This document shows, piece after piece, positions 25,215 to 33,602 of a DNA stretch of 64,000 bases (position 1 is the stretch's first letter; each line of letters opens with the position of its first letter). The DNA is from JAISGQ01 sp045604965 (lineage in GTDB: Bacteria; Bacillota; Clostridia; Oscillospirales; Acutalibacteraceae), in assembly GCA_045604965.1 (NCBI GenBank), contig JAZUPB010000053.1, forward strand, positions 1 through 64,000. Direction: 5' to 3'. The notes beneath the pieces were generated by a model. That model had not been told where the DNA came from, did no database searches, and was given only the letters and a program-made list of their open reading frames with translations. The position numbers were made by a program, and so were the translations under genes.

Positions 25215-26588
25215 ATGGCAAATAAATGTGCAGTTATCCTCGCCGCAGGCGAAGGAAAACGTATGAGATCAAACAAATCAAAGGTTCTTCTCGAAGTTCA
25301 GCTTAAACCTATGCTCGGATGGGTCACCGACGCTATCCGCAATGCAGATATACAGGACCTTTGTGTTGTTACAGGTCACAGACGCGAGCAGGTTGAGGCT
25401 TATCTTGCCGGCTCCTGTGAAACCGTGGTACAGACCGAACGTAAAGGAACCGGTCACGCTGTTATGATGGCTCGTGAATTTCTTGAAAAACATCACGGTG
25501 GACACGTTCTCATTTGCTGCGGAGATGCTCCTTTCCTTGACAGCGAGACTATTTCCGACGCATTCAAGCAGCACACCGAAAACGAAGCATCTGCAACGGT
25601 TATTTCCGCTGTTCTCGACGATCCCACAGGTTACGGCAGACTTATACGCGGTGCACGCGGTGAGCTGCAGGCTATTGTTGAACACAAGGAAGCCACTCCC
25701 GAACAGCTTTCTATTCAGGAAATAAACTCCGGCGCTTACTGGTTCGAAATAGATCCTCTTCTTGAGGTTCTTGACAGCATCAAGGCCTCCAGTGTAACCG
25801 GCGAATATTATCTTCCCGATGCGGTAAAGCTTTTAATTGGCGCAGGTAAATCAGTGGGTGCATTCATTGCTCAGTCCGATGATGTAGTTCTCGGCGCAAA
25901 CGATCCTGCTCAGCTCTTTGAGCTCAATCGTCTTGCCCGCGATAAGATACTCTCACGTCATATTTCCAACGGCGTTGCAATGCCTTGCATCGACGGAATA
26001 ATCATCGGCAGTGACGTTGTTATCGGAGACAATGTTACCATTCTCCCGGGAACAGTCCTCAAGGGTAAAACTATTATCCGTGACGGCTGCCGTATTGGTC
26101 CTACTTCATATATCGACAATTCCGAAATTTGCGAAAACTGTCTTATCAGCCTTTCTCAGATACGTGACAGTAAAATATACGAAAATACAGATATCGGACC
26201 GTTTTCCGATGTTCGTCCCGGCTCAGAGATCGGACCTGATGTTCACGTCGGCAACTATGTTGAAATAAAAAACAGCACTGTCGCATCAGGCACTAAAATT
26301 GCGCATCACACATACATAGGCGACAGCGATATTGGCTCAAATGTAAACTTCGGATGCGGATGCGTCACCGCAAACTATGACGGCATCAATAAAAACCGCT
26401 GTAAGGTCGGAGACAACGCCTTTATCGGTTCCAATGTAAATCTTATCGCTCCGGTGGCTGTAGGTGACGGTGCATATGTTGCAGCAGGTTCTACTATCAC
26501 CGATGATGTTCCCAGTGATGCTCTTTCCATCGCCCGTGACAAGCAGACAAACAAACTTGGCTGGGCTGCAGAAAAAAGGCATAAATAA
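25215..26588 (+). CDS. glmU: bifunctional GlmU (GlcNAc-1-P uridyltransferase / GlcN-1-P acetyltransferase)
   Basis: 457 residues, full length. The N-terminal pyrophosphorylase domain has VILAAGEGKRMRSNKSKVL (residues 7-25); the C-terminal left-handed beta-helix has hexapeptide repeats from about 250 and the catalytic region PFSDVRPGSEIG, then NFGCGCVTANYDG. It makes UDP-GlcNAc for peptidoglycan. ATG 25215 is preferred over the in-frame TTG 25206, because AAGGTGG then has 10 nt spacing. It begins a glmU-pth-mfd cluster. Confidence 0.96.
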   Translation: MANKCAVILAAGEGKRMRSNKSKVLLEVQLKPMLGWVTDAIRNADIQDLCVVTGHRREQVEAYLAGSCETVVQTERKGTGHAVMMAREFLEKHHGGHVLICCGDAPFLDSETISDAFKQHTENEASATVISAVLDDPTGYGRLIRGARGELQAIVEHKEATPEQLSIQEINSGAYWFEIDPLLEVLDSIKASSVTGEYYLPDAVKLLIGAGKSVGAFIAQSDDVVLGANDPAQLFELNRLARDKILSRHISNGVAMPCIDGIIIGSDVVIGDNVTILPGTVLKGKTIIRDGCRIGPTSYIDNSEICENCLISLSQIRDSKIYENTDIGPFSDVRPGSEIGPDVHVGNYVEIKNSTVASGTKIAHHTYIGDSDIGSNVNFGCGCVTANYDGINKNRCKVGDNAFIGSNVNLIAPVAVGDGAYVAAGSTITDDVPSDALSIARDKQTNKLGWAAEKRHK

Positions 26589-26602
26589 AACATAACTAAT
26601 TT

Positions 26603-26638
26603 CTTTGAGGGTGGGGTATTCTGTACTCCGCCCCAAAG
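26603..26638 (+). other. intercistronic hairpin between glmU and pth
   Basis: CTTTG (26603-26607) pairs with CAAAG (26634-26638) and the inner GGGTGGGGTA pairs with TACTCCGCCC, giving about 15 bp with two wobbles and one bulged A. There is no T run after it, so it is probably an RNA-processing or stability element rather than a terminator. Confidence 0.6.
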
Positions 26639-26657
26639 CTGTCTGAGGAGAAAATAT

Positions 26658-27245
26658 ATGATATTCAAGAAAAGTCCTATCGATTTTATTATTGTCGGTC
26701 TCGGAAATCCCGGAACAAAATACGAAAAAACACGCCACAACGCAGGTTTTATGGCAATTGACAGGTTTGCCGCTAAAAACAGCGTTAAAATTGACCGCTC
26801 GAAATTCCACGCCCTGACCTGTACCTGCACCTTGGCAGGCTGCAAACTGCTGCTGCTCAAGCCACAGACATATATGAACAATTCCGGCCAGGCAGTTCGT
26901 GAGGCGATGGATTTCTACAAACTTCCCCCCGACCGTGTGCTTATAATGTTTGACGACATCTCGCTTGAACCCGGTGTTATGCGTATTCGCCGCAAGGGTT
27001 CTGCAGGCGGTCAGAAGGGAATGAAAAGTATCATCGAGCACTGTTCATCAGAGGACTTTCCGCGCATAAAAATAGGAGTAGGCGCAAAGCCTCATCCTGA
27101 TTATGATCTTGCAGACTGGGTACTTTCCAATTTTACCGCTGCAGAACTCAAGAAGATCGATGAGATAACAGACGATGCAGCGGCTGCGGCAGAGCTTATC
27201 ATAAAAGGTGAGATAGATGCGGCTATGAGCCGTTACAGCAAATAA
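26658..27245 (+). CDS. pth: peptidyl-tRNA hydrolase
   Basis: 195 residues. The opening IIVGLGNPGTKYEKTRHNAGF contains the family motif and the catalytic His; KPQTYMNNSGQAV, IMFDDISLEPG and GSAGGQKGMKSII follow. It releases peptides from tRNA that dropped off the ribosome. TGAGGAG precedes ATG 26658. It sits between glmU and mfd, a common Firmicutes order. Confidence 0.96.
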   Translation: MIFKKSPIDFIIVGLGNPGTKYEKTRHNAGFMAIDRFAAKNSVKIDRSKFHALTCTCTLAGCKLLLLKPQTYMNNSGQAVREAMDFYKLPPDRVLIMFDDISLEPGVMRIRRKGSAGGQKGMKSIIEHCSSEDFPRIKIGVGAKPHPDYDLADWVLSNFTAAELKKIDEITDDAAAAAELIIKGEIDAAMSRYSK

Positions 27246-27259
27246 ACGGAGAAAAAGAT

Positions 27260-30200
27260 ATGAGCTTTTTGACCTCTATCACCGACAAGCTCTCTTCTTA
27301 CAGAGAGCTTCGGGACGCCATACAGAAAAACAAACTGCCCGCTGCTATCAGCGGGCTTTCCACCGTTCACAAAGCACATTTTATTTCGTCCATCTGCGCT
27401 CAGACAGGGCGCAAGGCCATAGTTGTTGCCGCTGATGATATGGAAGCGGGAAAAATATGCGGTGATCTTTGTGCAATGGGCCTTGAAAGCGTTATATTCC
27501 CCACCAGGGATATGGATTTCTTCCCTCTTGAGGGAAGAAGCCACGATTTTGAACACGCGAGAGTAAACGCTCTGAGCCGTATGCTCACAGGCGATTTCGG
27601 CGCAGTTGTTCTTTGCGCATCGGCTGCAATGCAGTTCACCCTGCCTCCCGAACAGTTAGAGGATCGTATGCTGACTCTGCGTGCAGGGCTCGAAATAACC
27701 CTTGACAAATGCGCAGCTGCACTGACAGCTTCAGGCTATGAGCGTGTATTTCAGATAGACGGCACCGGTCAGTTTTCTATCCGAGGCGGACTTCTTGACA
27801 TTTATCCCCCTGATTCTCCTGCCCCTGTACGACTCGAATTCTGGGGCGATGAAATAGACAGCATTAATTACTTTGACCTTGATTCTCAGCGCCGAACCGA
27901 TTATGTCCCCGAATTGAGTATTCTTCCTGCAGTGGAGCTTTCAACCACCAACTGGGGCGAACTTGCAGACAGTATTGAAGGAATCGCAAGTTCTCTTATT
28001 TCCCGTTCCTCAGCCCCTGCAAAGGAACAGCTTCTAAAAGAAGCCGATGAGATTCGCGGAGGCAGGAAGCTTGCCTGTGTTGATAAATTTCTTCCACTTA
28101 TCTGTCACAGAGAAGCAACTGTTCTCGACTACCTTCCCGACGACGGACTTATATTCGTTTCCGAACACGTATCTGTTCGCGAGCAGGCAAAGGCCTACGA
28201 ATCAGCTCTCAACGAGGAAATAAAATCGCTGTTGCAAACAGGCACTCTCTGTAAGGATCTTTCTCATTTTTCCATAAGCTCCTCCGAGCTTATGGAATGG
28301 TTCGAGCTCCGCACTGTATTTATGGACACATTTGCAAGAAGCGCATATGATGTAAAGCTTAAATCTCTGTTCAGTGCATCGCTCCATCAGAATGCTGTGT
28401 GGAGCGGTTCTGTTGCTGTGCTCAAGGAAGATCTTCATTCTCTTCTTGGCAGAGGCTACAGTGTGGCTGTTATGGCAGGTACAGCCAAAGCCGCTATGTC
28501 TCTTGCACATTCCCTGTCTGAGGGCGATGATGCAGTTTCCGCATTTTACGCAAACTCCCCGGAAGAGCTTGCTCCCGGAAAAGCTATGGTTCTCGAAGGT
28601 GCTTATACTGCTGGCTTTGAATACCCTGAAGCGCTGTGCGCTGTCATTACCTGGGGAAAAAGCAATTCTGCAAGAAAGGTTCCTGCCAGAAAATATAAAA
28701 GAGGTCTTGCTATACAGGATCTCAGTGAACTTTCTGTTGGAGACTATATTGTGCACTCAACTTACGGCATAGGTATTTTTGATGGTGTTCAGTCACGCAC
28801 CTCCGACGGTGTTACAAAGGCCTTTATGAAGATTCTTTACGCTCAGGGTGATATAATGTATATCCCCATCACTCAGCTCGATATGGTAAGCAAGTATATC
28901 GGCGGCGGTGAAGGCGGTAATGTTAAAATAACAAAACTCGGCAGCGGTGAATGGCAGAGACAGAAAACACGAGTTAAAAAAGCTGTAAAGGATATCGCAG
29001 CCCAGCTTACGAAGCTATATGCAGAGCGAAAAAATGCTCAGGGCATTGCGTTTGCTGATGACGATGACTGGCAGCGCGATTTTGAATTGCGCTTTGATTA
29101 TGATGAGACAGACGATCAGCTCAGATGCATAGATGAAATAAAGCGCGATATGCAGTCAAGTTCACCTATGGACAGACTTTTGTGCGGAGATGTGGGCTTC
29201 GGCAAAACCGAGGTCGCCCTTCGAGCGGTTTTCAAATGCGTTATGTCAGGAAAGCAGTGCGCCATTTTAGCGCCGACCACAATTCTCGCCTGGCAGCATT
29301 ATCAGACTGCATTAAGACGGTTTGACGGTTTTCCTGTGTCTATTGAACTTCTTTCAAGATTCCGCACTGCAAAGGAGCAGGAAGCAATACTAAAAAAAAT
29401 AAAGCACGGTGAGATAGACGTTATCATCGGAACACACAGAATAGTCCAAAAAGATGTTGAGTTCAGTAATCTCGGCCTTGCAATTGTTGACGAGGAACAG
29501 CGTTTCGGCGTCGCTCAGAAAGAGCGGTTCAAGGAGATTTTCAGAGGTGTTGATATGCTTACACTTTCTGCTACTCCTATTCCCCGAACCCTGAATATGG
29601 CACTTGGAGGACTTCGCGATATATCAGTCCTGGAAGAAGCACCTCAGGACAGACGCCCTGTTCAGACCTATGTTCTCGAATACGATGAGGGTATCATTGC
29701 CGAGGCTATCCGCAAGGAACTCAGACGAGGCGGTCAGGTATTCTATCTGCACAACAATGTAGGCACTATAGAACGCACTGCAATGAAAATTCAGGAGCTT
29801 GTACCTGAAGCTGTTATCGCTGTCGCTCACGGTCAGATGGGCGAAGGCGAAATGAGTAAAATCTGGGCAAAGCTGTGCGAGCAGGAAGCAAATGTGCTCG
29901 TTTGCACGACTATAATCGAAACCGGCGTCGATGTTCCAAATTGCAACACACTGATAATCGAAAATGCCGACCGATTCGGGCTTTCCCAGCTTCATCAGAT
30001 TCGCGGAAGAGTCGGACGCTCCACCCGAAGAGCATATGCATATATGACTTTCAAGCGTAACAAGGAGCTCTCGGAGATAGCCACAAAACGTCTTGAGGCA
30101 ATAAGGGAATTCACGGAGTTTGGTTCCGGTATGAGGATCGCTCTTCGCGATCTTGAACTGCGCGGTGCAGGAAACCTGCTCGGCGGTGAGCAGTCAGGTC

Positions 30201-30727
30201 ATATGGAAACCGTCGGTTACGAAATGTATATGAAGCTCCTTTCTCAGGCTGTAAGCGAGGAAAAGGGCGAAGCTGCTCCCGAACCCGAGACAGACTGCCG
30301 TGTCGATCTGCACATCGATGCTTTTATTCCGGAAAGCTATATCGAACTTTTGCCTATGCGGCTTTCTGTATATCGAACCATTGCATCCATCCGCACAGAA
30401 CAGGATCGAAGTGAGGTTATAGATGAGCTTATCGATCGATTCGGCGATCTGCCCGATGAGGTAATAGGCCTCTGTGATGTGGCACTGCTCCGCAACAAAG
30501 CTGCTTCTGCAGGCATATCTGATATTAAACAAATAGACGGCAACTATGTATTTTATCTTTCAAGGATCGATATGCCCAGAGTATCTGTCCTCGCTCAGAA
30601 ACTGCGCGGCAGAGTTATGTTTTCTCCCAATGGTAAACCTCATATTACTGTGCGCCCTGACAACAAACTTTCTATTCTGGAAAATGCGCAGGAAATTGTC
30701 AACACATACATTTCAATCACTGATTAA
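27260..30727 (+). CDS. mfd: transcription-repair coupling factor Mfd
   Basis: 1155 residues, full length. The UvrB-homology part occupies about 1-330, the RNA-polymerase interaction domain about 485-550 (LSVGDYIVHSTYGIGIFDG), then the translocase with GDVGFGKTEVALRA (Walker A), VDEEQRFGV (DEEQ box) and LSATPIPRTLNMAL. The C-terminal TRCF domain ends the protein. It removes stalled RNA polymerase at lesions and recruits UvrA. It lies 14 nt after pth. Confidence 0.97.
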   Translation: MSFLTSITDKLSSYRELRDAIQKNKLPAAISGLSTVHKAHFISSICAQTGRKAIVVAADDMEAGKICGDLCAMGLESVIFPTRDMDFFPLEGRSHDFEHARVNALSRMLTGDFGAVVLCASAAMQFTLPPEQLEDRMLTLRAGLEITLDKCAAALTASGYERVFQIDGTGQFSIRGGLLDIYPPDSPAPVRLEFWGDEIDSINYFDLDSQRRTDYVPELSILPAVELSTTNWGELADSIEGIASSLISRSSAPAKEQLLKEADEIRGGRKLACVDKFLPLICHREATVLDYLPDDGLIFVSEHVSVREQAKAYESALNEEIKSLLQTGTLCKDLSHFSISSSELMEWFELRTVFMDTFARSAYDVKLKSLFSASLHQNAVWSGSVAVLKEDLHSLLGRGYSVAVMAGTAKAAMSLAHSLSEGDDAVSAFYANSPEELAPGKAMVLEGAYTAGFEYPEALCAVITWGKSNSARKVPARKYKRGLAIQDLSELSVGDYIVHSTYGIGIFDGVQSRTSDGVTKAFMKILYAQGDIMYIPITQLDMVSKYIGGGEGGNVKITKLGSGEWQRQKTRVKKAVKDIAAQLTKLYAERKNAQGIAFADDDDWQRDFELRFDYDETDDQLRCIDEIKRDMQSSSPMDRLLCGDVGFGKTEVALRAVFKCVMSGKQCAILAPTTILAWQHYQTALRRFDGFPVSIELLSRFRTAKEQEAILKKIKHGEIDVIIGTHRIVQKDVEFSNLGLAIVDEEQRFGVAQKERFKEIFRGVDMLTLSATPIPRTLNMALGGLRDISVLEEAPQDRRPVQTYVLEYDEGIIAEAIRKELRRGGQVFYLHNNVGTIERTAMKIQELVPEAVIAVAHGQMGEGEMSKIWAKLCEQEANVLVCTTIIETGVDVPNCNTLIIENADRFGLSQLHQIRGRVGRSTRRAYAYMTFKRNKELSEIATKRLEAIREFTEFGSGMRIALRDLELRGAGNLLGGEQSGHMETVGYEMYMKLLSQAVSEEKGEAAPEPETDCRVDLHIDAFIPESYIELLPMRLSVYRTIASIRTEQDRSEVIDELIDRFGDLPDEVIGLCDVALLRNKAASAGISDIKQIDGNYVFYLSRIDMPRVSVLAQKLRGRVMFSPNGKPHITVRPDNKLSILENAQEIVNTYISITD

Positions 30728-30810
30728 TTTTCACAATTTTTATATTGCAATATAACGATAAATGGTGTATATTGTACTTGGATATATATTCCTTTATGGA
30801 GGTGCTTTTC

Positions 30811-32079
30811 TTGTTATCCTCACAGAAGGTGTTTTACCTTGTTCTTATCTCTATAATGCTGCTCTGTTCTATTTTTGGAATAAGCGTACAGGGTGCTAAT
30901 ACTTATTTTCCCGTAGAACAAATTGAGGTTATCGGTATGCCCGAAGAATCTCAGTCCGTAGGTGTTGTCGGTCAGCTTTCCGATATGGAACACGGCAGTG
31001 TCGGCTTCGACAGCACTTCTATGGGTGTTGATGTTTCTTCCGGAAACACAACCACCACAGAAGAGGGTTACACCCATAACGATAACGTTTCTTATCTTGA
31101 AACAACCACCACAACCACCGCACCCACCGAACCTGATCCCGGAATTGATCCCAATGGCTCCGGAAATGGCGGAAATAGTGAAAGCAGCAACGACGGAAGC
31201 GGCAATAACGGAGGAACTACCGCAACGGCTTCTGCCCCTGCTCCTACCACTACTACTTCCCAGACCAACGTTCCGGCCCCCAACGCTCCAGCACAAGCTA
31301 CGACAACCACTACAACTACGGCATATGTCCCACCCACAACAACTACTACGACTACAACCACCACAAGAACTACAACTACCACTACAAGAGCAACCACTAC
31401 CACCACAAAACACTACACTAACTCAGGCAGCATCAGCTTTTCACTTTCTTCCGGCGGTTCAACAGTTACAGAATACAGAATGTACGTCGGTTCAAGTGTA
31501 AAACTTTACCTCAAGTCGGGATTTGCTGATACTCCTATAGCAGTGTACAACTCCGATTATTCATATGTCGCTGATGCTGTCAGCAACGAGATCGGTTCTG
31601 TTGTCGTAACTGCATACAGCGTAGGTACAACCTGGATACACGCATCCAACATCAACGGTTCCTGTCACATAAAGATAACAGTTGATGACTTTGAATCTCG
31701 TGTCGTATATCTCTGTAACGAGCAGCGCGCTGCTAACGGCATAGGTCCTCTCTCTATCGGTGGAAGTGATCTTAAACGAGTTGCGGATCTCAGACTCTCT
31801 GAGGCAAGCACCAAGTTCTCACACACACGTCCTAACGGTTCAAGATATATAACCGCTTACAATTATTACGGTCTTGCTTATCTGTATGCCGGTGAAAACC
31901 TTGCCCGAGGTCAGACTTCTCCCGAACAGGTTGTCACAGAATGGATGAACTCACCCACTCACAGAGCAAATATTCTCAACCCGAATTTCAAATATTGCAG
32001 TGTCAGTGTAGGTAACGCACGATACGCCGGTGTAACGCACACCTATTGGTCACAGCAGTTCTACACGCCGCAATATTAA
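30811..32079 (+). CDS. secreted CAP/SCP-domain protein with Thr-rich linker
   Basis: About 422 residues. I choose TTG 30811 because GGAGGTG ends 6 nt before it; the ATG at 30796 lies inside that site. A signal peptide or N-terminal helix (VFYLVLISIMLLCSIFGISV) is followed by a Ser/Gly/Thr-rich stretch, a low-complexity threonine linker (about 165-202), a small beta domain (about 205-290) resembling bacterial Ig-like domains, and a C-terminal CAP domain with SHTRPNGSR, YAGENLARG and TEWMNSPTHRANILNP. It is probably exported. Function of bacterial CAP domains is unclear. Thr-rich linkers of this type are typical of ruminococcal surface proteins. Confidence 0.85.
   Translation: MLSSQKVFYLVLISIMLLCSIFGISVQGANTYFPVEQIEVIGMPEESQSVGVVGQLSDMEHGSVGFDSTSMGVDVSSGNTTTTEEGYTHNDNVSYLETTTTTTAPTEPDPGIDPNGSGNGGNSESSNDGSGNNGGTTATASAPAPTTTTSQTNVPAPNAPAQATTTTTTTAYVPPTTTTTTTTTTRTTTTTTRATTTTTKHYTNSGSISFSLSSGGSTVTEYRMYVGSSVKLYLKSGFADTPIAVYNSDYSYVADAVSNEIGSVVVTAYSVGTTWIHASNINGSCHIKITVDDFESRVVYLCNEQRAANGIGPLSIGGSDLKRVADLRLSEASTKFSHTRPNGSRYITAYNYYGLAYLYAGENLARGQTSPEQVVTEWMNSPTHRANILNPNFKYCSVSVGNARYAGVTHTYWSQQFYTPQY
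31297..31411 (+). repeat. ACN-codon low-complexity tract (poly-Thr linker)
   Basis: A run of ACA/ACC/ACT codons interrupted only by short AYVPP, R and RA breaks. The codons vary, so the amino-acid run rather than the DNA repeat is conserved. It is likely a target for O-glycosylation. Confidence 0.85.
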
Positions 32080-32098
32080 ATAAAAAGCATAGTTTAAT

Positions 32099-32131
32099 AG
32101 CCCCGGAATAACATCTTCCGGGGCTATTTTT
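32099..32131 (+). terminator. terminator after the CAP gene
   Basis: AGCCCCGGAA (32099-32108) with TTCCGGGGCT (32116-32125), then ATTTTTG. Confidence 0.9.
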
Positions 32132-32151
32132 GTTATATTGTAAATGTGATC

Positions 32152-33222
32152 TTATCCTATTTTTTCTGTCAGCTTTTCGTAAAGCTCTTTTGTTTCTTCT
32201 TTTTCAATGAGTCCTATTACCAGCTTTTTGCCTTGAGAATCAATAATGATAAAGCCATTGTTTTCTGTGTGAGTATAGCGTGTATAGTATCCGAATTCTT
32301 CGTTCCGAAATGTTCCGCAAAGCAGTCTTGCACTTCCAAATCCATTGGTGCGTTCGCCTCCGTCAAAGCTTTCCCTGAACTCTGCGCTGTCGATCTGGTC
32401 ATATCTGACTTCTATATTCTCCCAGTACGTTGCCTTTATCTCAAAAGTCTCTTCTTTACACTCGACTTGTACATCTCCTGTGAACATTATCACTGCAGCC
32501 GCTACCAGAACAACCACTGAAAGAACTATCGAAAGAATGATATATGGTGACTTCTTCTTTTCTTCTGTATTCGGAAGCTTGCCGCCCTTCTTTTTAAAAA
32601 TAACATACGAATAAATTGTCGGGATAAGCACAAGCAGGATAATAATCGATATCAAAACTGCAATTGCATACTTTGCTGATAAAAATGCAGTAGCAATAAC
32701 GATTACTCCGCCGACAACCCAGAACCAGCTCGTGAAGCGGTGTGTTCTGTTCCATACCTCTTCATCGTTTATAGTCCAGGGCAGTTTGATTCCAATGGTA
32801 TGGTTAACTCTGCATTTGGGGAGATAATTGCCGATAACAATAAGCATCACGCCCAAGAGCACTGACATAATTACAGTCATATTAAACTCTGCTCCCAACG
32901 CAATTCCATACATTAAGCCTGACACAACAACAGATAATACCGGCACTATCCACAGCACAAGATTAAACGCTTTTGGACTTTGATTTTTGTTTTTGGGATC
33001 GGCAGCTGTTGCAATCACACACAGCCACTGAAAAACAAGAAATATCAATGGCATAATAAATACAGCCATCGCCTTACTTCCGTTACCGTCTGCTTCGCCG
33101 TTTAAGTTCCAATGAGTAGCAAAAGTTCCCGGCAGTTTATCCCACAATATCAATCCTGCAGCTATGGGCAACAGAATTATCACTGAGCTGATAAGAAGCT
33201 TTCCCATATTTTTCCTAATCAT
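32152..33222 (-). CDS. sdpI: SdpI-like immunity membrane protein (DUF1648/SdpI)
   Basis: 356 residues. N-terminal DUF1648 helix and loop (LWDKLPGTFATHWNLNGEADG), then several helices, with the SdpI signature GIKLPWTINDEEVWNRTHRF near 145-165, then more helices, and a C-terminal soluble PH-like part of about 100 residues. In Bacillus, SdpI protects against the SdpC killing peptide and captures the repressor SdpR. The preceding sdpR overlaps it by 8 nt. No SdpC-like toxin gene is near. Confidence 0.85.
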   Translation of the reverse strand: MIRKNMGKLLISSVIILLPIAAGLILWDKLPGTFATHWNLNGEADGNGSKAMAVFIMPLIFLVFQWLCVIATAADPKNKNQSPKAFNLVLWIVPVLSVVVSGLMYGIALGAEFNMTVIMSVLLGVMLIVIGNYLPKCRVNHTIGIKLPWTINDEEVWNRTHRFTSWFWVVGGVIVIATAFLSAKYAIAVLISIIILLVLIPTIYSYVIFKKKGGKLPNTEEKKKSPYIILSIVLSVVVLVAAAVIMFTGDVQVECKEETFEIKATYWENIEVRYDQIDSAEFRESFDGGERTNGFGSARLLCGTFRNEEFGYYTRYTHTENNGFIIIDSQGKKLVIGLIEKEETKELYEKLTEKIG

Positions 33223-33490
33223 TTTCTTTATCCCCTTTCAAATCGGTTATCCACAGCATTATTTCTTCCAGAACTGATGCATTGAGTTCATAATAAATAT
33301 ACTTTCCCTCTCGGGTATCTCTTATAAGATCTGCTTCCTTGAGAAGTGACAGATGCCTTGATATTGCAGCAGCAGTGATATCGAAGCAATCGGTTATTTC
33401 CCCCGCAGACATTCTGCCCTTTTTCAGAAGATTCAATATATCCCTTCTTACAGGGTCAGCCAACGCCTTGAGCGTACTATGTATTGACAT
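33215..33490 (-). CDS. sdpR: ArsR-family repressor SdpR
   Basis: 91 residues with a winged helix-turn-helix: LADPVRRDILNLLKKGRMS, then FDITAAAISRHLSLLKEADLI and GKYIYYELN. No metal-binding cysteines, as in SdpR/autorepressor types. It is followed by the sdpI-like gene in the same operon and preceded by a palindromic operator. Confidence 0.88.
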   Translation of the reverse strand: MSIHSTLKALADPVRRDILNLLKKGRMSAGEITDCFDITAAAISRHLSLLKEADLIRDTREGKYIYYELNASVLEEIMLWITDLKGDKEND

Positions 33491-33500
33491 ACCTTCGCCT

Positions 33501-33522
33501 CATTTAACCATTTTGTTAAATG
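33501..33522 (-). promoter_or_regulatory. palindromic operator upstream of sdpR
   Basis: CATTTAAC (33501-33508) and GTTAAATG (33515-33522) form a perfect 8-bp inverted repeat with a 6-bp centre, 11 nt upstream of the sdpR start. It fits autorepression by the small ArsR-type protein. Confidence 0.65.
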
Positions 33523-33559
33523 TATGATATCATCGTTTTTTACTGTTGTCAAGTATGAA

Positions 33560-33597
33560 CGAAGCCGCTCGGAGTGGAGATACTCCGAGCGGCTTCG
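33560..33597. terminator. terminator of metG
   Basis: A perfect 16-bp stem (33560-33575 with 33582-33597; core GAAGCCGCTCGG) placed just after the metG stop codon. Confidence 0.85.
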
Positions 33598-33602
33598 CTT
33601 TA

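Noticed and set aside
31092..31406. Valine-rich minus-strand frame
   Set aside because: It is the complement of the poly-threonine codons of the CAP gene.
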